Below the pieces are notes generated by a model. It was not told the origin of the DNA. It did no database searches and worked only from the letters and a program-made list of their open reading frames with translations. The translations under genes were made by a program, and so were the position numbers. From contig NZ_RKHG01000001.1 of the NCBI RefSeq assembly GCF_003752415.1, positions 2,294,001 through 2,358,000 of the forward strand: a DNA stretch of 64,000 nt, read 5' to 3'. Source of the DNA: Luteococcus japonicus (GTDB lineage Bacteria; Actinomycetota; Actinomycetes; Propionibacteriales; Propionibacteriaceae). This document shows, one piece after another, positions 34,990-42,184 of the stretch (its first letter is position 1; each line of letters begins with the position of its first letter).

Positions 34990-35096
34990 GACTCACCCGA
35001 CGTCCAGTGTCTGGCTTGCCCTCGTAGGGCTTCACAGTGGCGGAACCGCCCCGGGATCTCACCGGGTTCCTGGGCCGTGGGCTGCGACCAGCCTAG
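34990..35096 (-). promoter_or_regulatory. Cobalamin riboswitch 4, leader of cobN
   Basis: On the minus strand the core reads GGCGGTTCCGCCACTGTGAA, then GGGCAAGCCAGACACTGGA as B12 box. The 5' part is GGAACCCGGTGAGATCCCGG. It lies between cobO and cobN and ends about 45 nt before the cobN start. Confidence 0.93.
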
Positions 35097-35109
35097 CGGG
35101 AACGGGGAC

Positions 35110-35715
35110 TCACCACTCGATGCCCGCCTGCCCCTTGGCGCCGGTGTCGAAGGGGTGCTTGATCTTGGTCATCTCGGTGACCAGGTCGGCGGCGTCGAGC
35201 ACCTGCTGCGGCATCCGTCGACCGGTCATCACGACATGCTGGGTGCCGGGCCGGTTGCGCAGGGTCTCGAGCACCTCGTCGACGTCGAGCCAGCCATTGG
35301 CCAGCACATAGCTGAACTCGTCGAGCACGTACAGATCATGCGTCTCGTTCGCGAGCTGTTCGCTGATCCGCGCCCAGCCCTCCTTGCTCATCGCGACGTG
35401 GTCCACCTCCTTGGTGGAGCGCAGCCAGGTCCATCCGGCACCCATCGCATGCCACTCCACCGGACCGCCCTGACCGGTCTGCTCGTGCACCTCGTTCAGC
35501 GCGGCGAAGGCGGCCTTCTCCCCGGTGCGCCAGTTCGGCGACTTCACGAACTGGTACACGCCGATGCTCCAGCCCTGGTTCCAGCCGCGCAGCGCCATCC
35601 CGAAGGCGGCCGTCGACTTGCCCTTGCCGTCGCCGGTGTTGACGATCAGCCGCGGTTGGTGGCGCAGCTGGCGGGTGGTGAGCTTCTCGTCCTTGACCGG
35701 TGGGGTGCCCTGCAT
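35110..35715 (-). CDS. cobO: Cob(I)yrinic acid a,c-diamide adenosyltransferase
   Basis: The 201-residue CobO/BtuR family protein adds the adenosyl group to the upper face of cobalt. The ATP-binding loop is IVNTGDGKGKSTAA (residues 24-37), followed by GVYQFVKSPNWRTGE, DLYVLDEFSYVL and the C-terminal MTKIKHPFDTGAKGQAGIEW. GAGGAG is 7 nt before ATG 35715, and only 1 nt separates it from the cobQ stop. It is the last gene of the cbiB/cobQ/cobO unit. Confidence 0.96.
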   Translation of the reverse strand: MQGTPPVKDEKLTTRQLRHQPRLIVNTGDGKGKSTAAFGMALRGWNQGWSIGVYQFVKSPNWRTGEKAAFAALNEVHEQTGQGGPVEWHAMGAGWTWLRSTKEVDHVAMSKEGWARISEQLANETHDLYVLDEFSYVLANGWLDVDEVLETLRNRPGTQHVVMTGRRMPQQVLDAADLVTEMTKIKHPFDTGAKGQAGIEW

Positions 35716-35716
35716 G

Positions 35717-37237
35717 TCAGTTCTCCTCTGGGGTGGGGTGGGTGAGGGCCAGCAGGGCGTCGACGTCCAGCTGCTCCTCGATGGCATCGGCCAATGTCTC
35801 GATCATTCGTTCCCGCAAGGCACCGAATCCCGGTGCGTCTGCGGTGGGACGCCACGGATGCCCCGCCTGGTCGGCGACGCGGGTGAGCCAGGCGCGGCGG
35901 AACTCGTCGTGCTCCAGCGCCCCGTGCCAGTGGGTGCCCCAGGTGGGGCCCACCCGCATCCCGTCCAGGAAGCGCTCGTCGGGTTCGGCGAGGGTGGTCG
36001 GGCGGCCGTGGTGGATCTCGTAGCCGATGGTCTGGTGGCCCTGCCAGCTACCGGTGGGGCGGGCCAGCACCTTGCCCGGGTGGAAGTCGACGCGCAGCGG
36101 CAGCAGGTCCAACCCCTCGACAGGCTCGTGCGTCGTGGGGCTGCGGCCGGCGGCGGGCTTCCCGGTGGCCGAGCCTGTCGAGGCCTGTTCCACCTCGTCG
36201 ACTATCAGCTTCCCGAGCATCTGGTAGCCGCCGCAGATCCCCAGGGTCGCGCGCCCGGCGGCATGCCGCTGGGCCACCACCCGGTCGATCCCCCGGGCCC
36301 GCAACCAGGCCAGGTCGTCGATGGTGGCGCGCGTGCCGGGCAGCACCAGCAGGTCCGCGCGGGCGCAGACGGCCGGGTCCGCGGTCACCGTCACGTGCAC
36401 GCCCGGCTCGGCGGCCAGGGCATCGACATCGGTGGCATTGCTGACCCGCGGCAGCCGCACCACGGCCACCTCCAACGCACGTTCGGCGTGGTGGGGTGTG
36501 GTTCCGGCGCGGTGCCAGGCGCCGATCGCCAGGGCATCCTCGCCATCCAGCCAGACACCCTCCAGCCAGTTGAGGACACCGAAGTTGGCCAGCCCGGTCA
36601 GTTCGCTGATCCGGGTCAGGCCGGGGGCCAGCACCTCGGGGTCGCCGCGGAACTTGTTGATCACATAGCCCTTCAGCAGGCCACGGTCCGCATCGTCGAG
36701 CAGCGCCCAGGTGCCGTAGATGCTGGCCAGGACCCCACCACGGTCGATGTCTCCCACCAGGACCACCGGCATCCCGAACTGGCGGGCCAGTCCCATGTTC
36801 ACGTAGTCGCCGGAACGCAGGTTGACCTCGGCCGGGGAGCCGGCGCCCTCACAGACCACGAGCTCGTGGGCGGCCTCCAGCTCCCGTAAGGACTCGAAGG
36901 CGGCGGCCGCCAGATGCCCCCGCCCGGTGGCGTACTGGCCGGCCTCCAGCGTCCCGTCGGGCTGGCCGCGCAGCACGACGTGGGCCCGACGGTCGGTCCC
37001 CGGCTTGATCAGCACCGGGTTCATGGCGGTGGTGGGCTCCACCCGGGCGGCGACGGCCTGCAGGTACTGGGCGCGGCCGATCTCACCGTCGGCCACCACC
37101 ATGGAGTTGTTGCTCATGTTCTGCGCCTTGAAGGGCGCCACGTCGATGCCGCGGCGGCGCAGGGCCCGGCACAGGCCCGTCACCACCAGGGACTTGCCGG
37201 CATCGGAGGAGGTGCCGGTCACCAGGATTCCCGTCAT
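35717..37237 (-). CDS. cobQ: Cobyric acid synthase
   Basis: The 506-residue amidotransferase amidates side chains b, d, e and g of adenosylcobyrinate a,c-diamide. The synthase half shows GTSSDAGKS, FKAQNMSNNS and VVCEGAGSPAEVNL; the glutaminase half has Cys in LGICGGYQMLG and His in GTHWHGALEHD. An in-frame insertion after VEQ, encoding ASTGSATGKPAAGRSPTTHE and PVEG, comes from a family C pair and sits between the Cys and the next conserved block. ATG 37237 overlaps the cbiB stop. Confidence 0.96.
   Translation of the reverse strand: MTGILVTGTSSDAGKSLVVTGLCRALRRRGIDVAPFKAQNMSNNSMVVADGEIGRAQYLQAVAARVEPTTAMNPVLIKPGTDRRAHVVLRGQPDGTLEAGQYATGRGHLAAAAFESLRELEAAHELVVCEGAGSPAEVNLRSGDYVNMGLARQFGMPVVLVGDIDRGGVLASIYGTWALLDDADRGLLKGYVINKFRGDPEVLAPGLTRISELTGLANFGVLNWLEGVWLDGEDALAIGAWHRAGTTPHHAERALEVAVVRLPRVSNATDVDALAAEPGVHVTVTADPAVCARADLLVLPGTRATIDDLAWLRARGIDRVVAQRHAAGRATLGICGGYQMLGKLIVDEVEQASTGSATGKPAAGRSPTTHEPVEGLDLLPLRVDFHPGKVLARPTGSWQGHQTIGYEIHHGRPTTLAEPDERFLDGMRVGPTWGTHWHGALEHDEFRRAWLTRVADQAGHPWRPTADAPGFGALRERMIETLADAIEEQLDVDALLALTHPTPEEN
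36113..36185. repeat. Family C inverted pair inside cobQ
   Basis: CCCCTCGACAGGCTCG (36113-36128) and GGCCGAGCCTGTCGAGGCC (36167-36185) are inverted with 38 bp between, encoding extra low-complexity residues in CobQ. Confidence 0.78.
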
Positions 37238-38199
37238 CGGGCGTTCCTCTCGTCGGACTCGTGGTCGGTTCTCATGACGGCGGCCAGCGCAAGGGCCGAC
37301 GCGGCCAGCGCCGCGGCCTCCTGCACGCGGCGTGCCAGGGCGGAGGCCCGCCGCAGGTCCGCGGCGACGGGGCGGGGGCCGTCCCCCAGTAGCCCGCGGT
37401 GCTCCACACGGCCCCCGGGGTAGACATTGCGGCCACCCAGCTGCACGCCCAGCGCCCCGGCAAAGGCGGACTCGCACCACCCGCCATTGGGGCTGGGATG
37501 GTCATGGGCGTCGCGGCGCATCGTCTGCCAGGCAACGGATCTCCGTGTGCCAGCCAGCCCGCAGGCGAGCGCCCCCGTGATCCTGGCCGGCAGCCAGCAG
37601 GCGGCGTCGTCGAGCCGGGCCGCCACCATCCCGAAGTTCTCGTAGCGCTCGTTGTGGTGGCCCACCATGGCATCCAGCGTGTTGATGCCGCGGTGCACCA
37701 GCAGGCCGGGAACCCCGGACACCGCACCCCAGAAGAGGGGAGCCACCACCGCATCGGCGGTGTTCTCCGCCACGGATTCCAGCGCGGCGCGGGCCAACTC
37801 CGGCTCGTCGAGCTCGTCGGCCTGGCGCCCGCACAGCCAGGACAGCCGGTTTCGGGCCGCGGCCAGGTCTCCGTCCGCCAGGAAGGTGGCCATCGTCTCG
37901 CCCTCCCGGGCCAGCGAGGAACCTCCGGTGACGGCCCAGGTGGCAAGCGCGGTCAGCGCCACCTGGGCCGCTGGGTGCCTGCGGCCCACGGCTTCGGCGG
38001 CCACCCCGAGTGCGACAAGTGGAGCCAGACTGAGTGTCACGTGCCCCACGCCCGCGGCACGGGAGTCTCGGTAGTCGTGCGCTTCGAGGGCCGCGGCCCA
38101 CGTGCCGAACCAGGCCACCGGATGGTGCCGTTGCGGGTCGGGGATCACCCGGTCCGCAACGGTTCCCAATAGCAGGCCCACCGCTCGCGCCCAGATCAC
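37234..38199 (-). CDS. cbiB: Adenosylcobinamide-phosphate synthase (CbiB/CobD)
   Basis: The 321-residue membrane protein attaches (R)-1-amino-2-propanol or its phosphate to adenosylcobyrate. It shows the family N-terminus GLLLGTVADRVIPDPQRHHPVAWFG, AALESVAENTADAVVAPLFWG, GINTLDAMVGHHNERYENFG and NGGWCESAFAGALGVQLGG. Start is GTG 38199, with only 23 bp to the divergent cobC start. The unit cbiB/cobQ/cobO has no local room for a leader, and riboswitch 5 lies about 660 nt upstream beyond cobC. Confidence 0.94.
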   Translation of the reverse strand: MIWARAVGLLLGTVADRVIPDPQRHHPVAWFGTWAAALEAHDYRDSRAAGVGHVTLSLAPLVALGVAAEAVGRRHPAAQVALTALATWAVTGGSSLAREGETMATFLADGDLAAARNRLSWLCGRQADELDEPELARAALESVAENTADAVVAPLFWGAVSGVPGLLVHRGINTLDAMVGHHNERYENFGMVAARLDDAACWLPARITGALACGLAGTRRSVAWQTMRRDAHDHPSPNGGWCESAFAGALGVQLGGRNVYPGGRVEHRGLLGDGPRPVAADLRRASALARRVQEAAALAASALALAAVMRTDHESDERNAR

Positions 38200-38210
38200 A
38201 GCGCCCCCAC

Positions 38211-38216
38211 TAGGGT
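38211..38216 (+). promoter_or_regulatory. Leaderless-type -10 site for cobC
   Basis: TAGGGT ends 6 nt before ATG 38223 and no ribosome site is present. Confidence 0.5.
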
Positions 38217-38222
38217 TGATGC

Positions 38223-38786
38223 ATGCAGCTCGTCCTCGTCCGGCACGGCCAGAGCACCTGGAACCTCGAACATCGCCTTCAGGGGCAGACGCTCGGGGTG
38301 CCCCTCACCGAACTGGGGCGAACCCAGGCTCGGGAAGCCGCCGAACGCGTCGCCGCCCTCGTTCCGGCCGGCACGCCAGTGCTGACCAGCGACCAACTGC
38401 GCGCCGTCCAGACCGCCGAACCCATTGCCGCGGCCCTGTGCGTGACGCCGCGGCGCACCGAGGCGCTGCGCGAACAGGCGCTGGGAGAGCTGGAGGGCCG
38501 GCTGACCAGCGAACTCGCCGCCGAACCCGTCCCGGAGGGGCTGCACATCAGCGAGGTCTGCTGGGGTGGTGGGGAATCCATCGAGCAGGTCCACCTGCGC
38601 TGCAGGCTGCTGCTGGCCCGGCTGGCCGACGAGTATCCGGATGCTCCGGCATTGGTCCTGGTGGGGCACGGCGACAGCCTGCGTGTCCTGTTGGCGGTGC
38701 TGGACGGCCGGGGTCATCGTGACGTGGAGTGGGGCGTGGTCGGCAACGGGAAGGTCATCGCCCGCAGCTGGAATCCAGCCGGTTGA
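38223..38786 (+). CDS. cobC: Histidine phosphatase family protein, probable alpha-ribazole phosphatase
   Basis: The 187-residue protein has the catalytic [10 protein letters not shown] (His8), [33 protein letters not shown], the Glu motif ELEGRLTSE, and the second catalytic His in [14 protein letters not shown]. Its place next to cbiB suggests it removes phosphate from alpha-ribazole phosphate or adenosylcobalamin phosphate (CobC role), although the fold alone does not prove it. It looks leaderless. The whole gene is antisense to the transcript expected from riboswitch 5. Confidence 0.82.
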   Translation: MQLVLVRHGQSTWNLEHRLQGQTLGVPLTELGRTQAREAAERVAALVPAGTPVLTSDQLRAVQTAEPIAAALCVTPRRTEALREQALGELEGRLTSELAAEPVPEGLHISEVCWGGGESIEQVHLRCRLLLARLADEYPDAPALVLVGHGDSLRVLLAVLDGRGHRDVEWGVVGNGKVIARSWNPAG

Positions 38787-38854
38787 CAGCATCTCTCGTC
38801 CTTCGCGAGCGGGGCGAAGGGACGAACCGTCCGCCCTGTCGCCGAGGGCAGTGA

Positions 38855-38990
38855 GGCGCGCCGAGGCCAGGCGACCGGGCTCATCCCCAACCCTGGTAGA
38901 AGGGTGGGGCATCACCGTTGCGGGACAGCGCCGGGTTCACACCGGCTTCGCTGGGCAGCGACGCGCTGGCATTGGCCAGCACCAGACACC
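38855..38990 (-). promoter_or_regulatory. Cobalamin riboswitch 5, antisense to cobC
   Basis: The minus strand reads CCAGCGAAGCCGGTGTGAAC, CGCTGTCCCGCAACGGTGA and the B12 box GAGCCCGGTCGCCTGGCC, nearly identical to riboswitch 1. Downstream on the minus strand is a bulged hairpin at about 38796-38825 (CGTCCCTTCG with CGAAGGACG). The next same-strand gene is cbiB, 656 nt further on, with the plus-strand cobC gene between. Confidence 0.9.
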
Positions 38991-39037
38991 CTAGACCCCC
39001 GCTGACGGACCGGACCGGCGGGGCCATGGTCGGCCGG

Positions 39038-39126
39038 CCACGAGAATCGACCGACAGTCCTCCGGGCTCGTGCCCCGCCCGCGGGGGACCTCTGCCGGCC
39101 GCGCAGGCGCGGGTTGATTTCCGTGG
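39038..39126. repeat. Family A inverted-arm element, copy 4 (89 bp)
   Basis: Left arm CCACGAGAATCGACC, right arm GGTTGATTTCCGTGG. It lies between riboswitch 5 (minus) and uppP (plus), a divergent gap. Confidence 0.82.
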
Positions 39127-39277
39127 CGGGTGCCCGGGGTACCCCTGAAGTCCGCCAAGACGCGGCCAAGGAGGCGCTGAGTCCGTCCTGAGAGGAGTTC
39201 GGTGGCCCCAACACGGCCCCCATAACCTGTCGAGGACGACGCCGAGGTCCGGCGAACGTTGCCGAAGGGGAACAAAC

Positions 39278-40126
39278 ATGACGTGGTGGCAATCGATCAT
39301 CCTGGGGATTGTGGAGGGCGTGACGGAATTCCTCCCCGTCTCCAGCACCGGTCACCTGACCATCACCGAGAAGCTGATGGGCATGCCCATTGATGACCCG
39401 GGCATCACCGCCTACACGGCCATCATCCAGATCGGCGCGATCCTGGCCGCCGTCATCTACTTCTGGAAGGACATCGCCCGCATTGGTGCCGCCTTCCTGA
39501 AGGGCCTGGGCAACAAGGATGCCCGCGACGCGGACTACAACATGGGCTGGGCCGTCGTGGTCGGCACCGTGATCACCGCCGGCGTCGCCCTGCTCGGCAA
39601 GGACCTCATCACCGGCGCCCTGCGGAGCATGTGGGTGGTGGCCATTGGCCTGATCGTCTGGTCCTTCGCCATGTTCGCCGCGGACCGTCACGCCGCCAAG
39701 GTGCCCGCCAGCAAGCAGCGCACCCTCGAGACCATCACCTGGAAGGACGGCGCCATCCTGGGCGCCGTGCAGTGCCTGTCGCTGGTTCCCGGCGTCTCCC
39801 GCTCCGGCGCCACCATCACCGGTGGCCTGTTCAGTGGCCTGGACCGTCTGGCCGCCACCAAGCTCTCCTTCTACTTGGGCATCCCCGCCCTGGTCGCCGC
39901 CGGCTGCTACGAGGCCGCCAGCGAGTTCACCCACGTCTCCAACACCATCGGTTGGGGTGTGACGATCATCGGCATGGTGGTCAGCTTCTTCGTCGCCTAC
40001 GCCTCCATCGCATGGTTGCTGCAGTTCGTGGCCAGCAATACCTTCACCAGCTTCGTGGTGTACCGGATCGTGGTGGGCGTTGCCATCATCGGCCTGCTGG
40101 TCAGCAACGTGATCACCGCCGTCTGA
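39278..40126 (+). CDS. uppP: Undecaprenyl-diphosphate phosphatase
   Basis: The 282-residue membrane enzyme recycles the undecaprenyl carrier for cell-wall synthesis and gives some bacitracin tolerance. Both signature motifs are present: EGVTEFLPVSSTGHL at 13-27 and PGVSRSGATITGGL near 171-184, with about eight hydrophobic helices. AAGGGGAAC precedes ATG 39278. A strong terminator follows. Confidence 0.97.
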   Translation: MTWWQSIILGIVEGVTEFLPVSSTGHLTITEKLMGMPIDDPGITAYTAIIQIGAILAAVIYFWKDIARIGAAFLKGLGNKDARDADYNMGWAVVVGTVITAGVALLGKDLITGALRSMWVVAIGLIVWSFAMFAADRHAAKVPASKQRTLETITWKDGAILGAVQCLSLVPGVSRSGATITGGLFSGLDRLAATKLSFYLGIPALVAAGCYEAASEFTHVSNTIGWGVTIIGMVVSFFVAYASIAWLLQFVASNTFTSFVVYRIVVGVAIIGLLVSNVITAV

Positions 40127-40142
40127 TCCCTTCTGCCTTCGG

Positions 40143-40174
40143 CAGGGGCCGTCACCTTCGGGTGACGGCCCCTG
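40143..40174 (+). terminator. Terminator after uppP
   Basis: CAGGGGCCGTCACC, loop TTCG and GGTGACGGCCCCTG form a perfect 14-bp stem 16 nt after the uppP stop. Confidence 0.85.
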
Positions 40175-40188
40175 CTCTCGTCTCGGCC

Positions 40189-40194
40189 TAGGAT
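40189..40194 (+). promoter_or_regulatory. Leaderless-type -10 site for the EamA gene
   Basis: TAGGAT ends 6 nt before GTG 40201, with no ribosome site between. It lies just beyond the uppP terminator. Confidence 0.5.
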
Positions 40195-40200
40195 CGCCCC

Positions 40201-41079
40201 GTGACCCAGCAGCTCCGCGCCAGCCTCGCCCTCGTCGGGTCCATGCTGCTGTTCGCCGCCAGCTACACCATGACCAAGGTGGCGCTGGTGGACCTCGGCC
40301 CCATGACACTGGGCGCCGTGCGCTTCCTGCTGGCGACTGCCGTGATCGCCGCTGTCATCAGCATCCGGCGGGGATGGCAGCGTCCCACCCGCGACGATGC
40401 CCGGACCTTGGCCGTCGGCGGCCTGCTCGGTGTCACCGCCTACTTCGCGCTGGAGAACCTCGGGGTGCACTGGGCCACGGCGACGGATGCGACGTTGTTG
40501 GCCGTCGCCATCCCGGCCATCATCGCCGTCTGTGACGTGCTGGCCAATGGCGCCGTGATCGCGCGCCGTGGTTGGTTGGGGATCGCGGTGGCGATGGTGG
40601 GCGCCGGGTTCATCGTCTTCGGCGCACCCATCTCCACCGAGGCCGGCCCGCGCCGCCTGTGGGGAGCCCTGTTGATCCTGCTCGCCGGGGTGGCCTGGGC
40701 CTTCTACACCTTCGCGACGCGCGACGTGGCCACTCGGTACTCGTCGTGGACGACGGTGCTGTGGCAGGACGGGGCGGGTGCGCTGGCCTTCATTCCCCTG
40801 GCGCTGCTGGAGGCGCCCGGTTGGCACCGGCCCACCAGAATGGTGCCCACCCTGGCCGCGGTGCTGGCGCTGACCCTGCTGTGCTCGGTGCTGGCCATGG
40901 TGCTTTACGCCATCGCGGTGCGGCAGCTGCCCACGGCCCTGGTGGCGGCCTCCATCAACCTGGAGCCCATCTTCGGGCTGCTGATCGCGGTGGTCGTGCT
41001 GGGCGAACGCGTCAGCCCGGCGCAGATGCTGGGCGGCGTGGTGGTGGTCTGTGGGGTCTGGCTGACCCATCGGCCCTGA
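40201..41079 (+). CDS. EamA/DMT family permease
   Basis: The 292-residue protein has ten hydrophobic segments in two EamA halves, the first with GSMLLFAASYTMTKVAL and the second with GALLILLAGVAWAFYTFATR and ASINLEPIFGLLIAVVVLGE. The family exports amino acids, nucleobases and other metabolites; the substrate is not evident. GTG 40201 appears leaderless. The gene is monocistronic and faces the rhodanese gene tail to tail. Confidence 0.9.
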   Translation: MTQQLRASLALVGSMLLFAASYTMTKVALVDLGPMTLGAVRFLLATAVIAAVISIRRGWQRPTRDDARTLAVGGLLGVTAYFALENLGVHWATATDATLLAVAIPAIIAVCDVLANGAVIARRGWLGIAVAMVGAGFIVFGAPISTEAGPRRLWGALLILLAGVAWAFYTFATRDVATRYSSWTTVLWQDGAGALAFIPLALLEAPGWHRPTRMVPTLAAVLALTLLCSVLAMVLYAIAVRQLPTALVAASINLEPIFGLLIAVVVLGERVSPAQMLGGVVVVCGVWLTHRP

Positions 41080-41093
41080 TCAGCCTGCCGTGA

Positions 41094-41513
41094 TCAGCCC
41101 TTCGAGTACTCCGCGACGGGCAGGCCGGCCTTGCGCCAACCGGAGAAGCCGCCGCCCAGGTGGGCGACGTCATCGCGCCCCATCCGCTGCAGGACCTCGG
41201 CCGACAAGGCCGAACGCCACCCGGAGCCGCAGTACAGGACCAGCCGGCGTCCGTCATCGAGCTCCGGCTTGTGGTACGGGCTCTCCGGGTCGATCCAGAA
41301 TTCGAGCATCCCGCGCGGCGCGTGCCGGGCCCCGGGGATCATCCCGTCGCGTTCGAGTTCCCGGATGTCACGAATGTCCACGATCTGCACCGTGGGGTCC
41401 TCCAGCATGGCGAGCACGTCCTGCTGGTCCAGCGTGGTGATGGTCTCCTGCGCGCTGGCCACCAGGGCAGCCGAGGAGAGGGAGAGGGGGGCGCCGGGAG
41501 CTCTGGTCATCAT
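41094..41513 (-). CDS. Rhodanese-like sulfurtransferase
   Basis: The 139-residue single-domain protein has the rhodanese fold: IVDIRDIRELERDGMIPGARHAPRG with CH2A features, and the active-site loop YCGSGWRSALSAEVL containing the persulfide-forming Cys. GGGFSGWRKAGLPV closes the domain. Start ATG 41513 or the adjacent ATG 41510, both close behind AGG. Donor and acceptor are unknown. Confidence 0.92.
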   Translation of the reverse strand: MMTRAPGAPLSLSSAALVASAQETITTLDQQDVLAMLEDPTVQIVDIRDIRELERDGMIPGARHAPRGMLEFWIDPESPYHKPELDDGRRLVLYCGSGWRSALSAEVLQRMGRDDVAHLGGGFSGWRKAGLPVAEYSKG

Positions 41514-41559
41514 TGGCCTGTTCGTCGTCGGGACTGACGCCAGCCTACCCCGGTGAGGC

Positions 41560-41967
41560 TCAGTTGCCGAGGTCCTGCGCGATCTCCCAGCTGTGGCCAT
41601 CGGGGTCCAGGAAGGTGGCGGTGCGCATGCCCCAGTCCTGGTCCACCGGGCCGGTGTCGAAGCGCACGCCGCGGCCGGTGAGGACCTCCACGACGGTGTC
41701 GATGTCGTCCACCCAGATGCTGAGCTGAGAGCGTTCCCCGGCCTCGCGGCTGGCGACGGGTGCCGGGGTGAGCAGGCGCTCACCCTCGCTTCGGATCAGC
41801 AGGTTCAGCACGACGCTGCCCAGGCTGAAGCCGACCGACTTCTCGTCGATCCACAGGGCATCCTCCGCGAAGGCACGGGAGTAGAACGCGCGGGCCACCT
41901 CCAGGTCGTCGACCAGCAGCGAGATGGCCGACAGGGACGGCGTGAACGTGGGCTCGTGGGATTCCAT
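41560..41967 (-). CDS. VOC family (glyoxalase-like) protein
   Basis: The 135-residue protein has two beta-alpha-beta-beta-beta modules: SAISLLVDDLEVARAFYSRAF and SIWVDDIDTVVEVLTGRGVRF, ending in ATFLDPDGHSWEIAQDL. Metal ligands typical of glyoxalase I are partly visible (the C-terminal Glu in WEIAQ). It may be a dioxygenase, a resistance protein or an isomerase. ATG 41967 is used; the upstream frame reaches into a repeat and is non-coding. Confidence 0.87.
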   Translation of the reverse strand: MESHEPTFTPSLSAISLLVDDLEVARAFYSRAFAEDALWIDEKSVGFSLGSVVLNLLIRSEGERLLTPAPVASREAGERSQLSIWVDDIDTVVEVLTGRGVRFDTGPVDQDWGMRTATFLDPDGHSWEIAQDLGN

Positions 41968-42029
41968 GGCCCCCACGGTATCTGGCGGGGGACCAGGGCA
42001 GGCGGGGTTCAACCACTGGACGGCGGGCC

Positions 42030-42129
42030 CCACGAGAACCGACCACAGGATCCCCCCGCGCCGGGTCCGGCAGGGTCATCCAGGCGTGAAGGACATGGCG
42101 GGCGTTCAACCCGTGGCCGATTCTCAGGG
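42030..42129. repeat. Family A inverted-arm element, copy 5 (100 bp)
   Basis: Left arm CCACGAGAACCGACC, right arm GGCCGATTCTCAGGG. It lies between the divergent VOC and MFS genes, ending 55 nt before the MFS start. Confidence 0.8.
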
Positions 42130-42170
42130 CGCCGACAGCTCTCGATGCGGCTGGGGACGGCCACCACCCG

Positions 42171-42176
42171 TAGTGT
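42171..42176 (+). promoter_or_regulatory. Leaderless-type -10 site for the MFS exporter
   Basis: TAGTGT ends 8 nt before GTG 42185; no ribosome site. Confidence 0.45.
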
Positions 42177-42184
42177 CGGGCGAC

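Noticed and set aside
31569-35027. A 1152-codon open frame opposite cobN
   Set aside because: It mirrors CobN codon by codon in a GC-rich gene. It has no ribosome site and a low-complexity product full of His, Gln, Gly and Arg. The CobN motifs on the other strand are decisive.
38196-38915. A 239-codon minus-strand frame under riboswitch 5, opposite cobC
   Set aside because: It would give riboswitch 5 a direct target, but the product is antisense shadow of the phosphatase with no recognisable domain. The transcript is kept as a finding; the frame is not called a gene.
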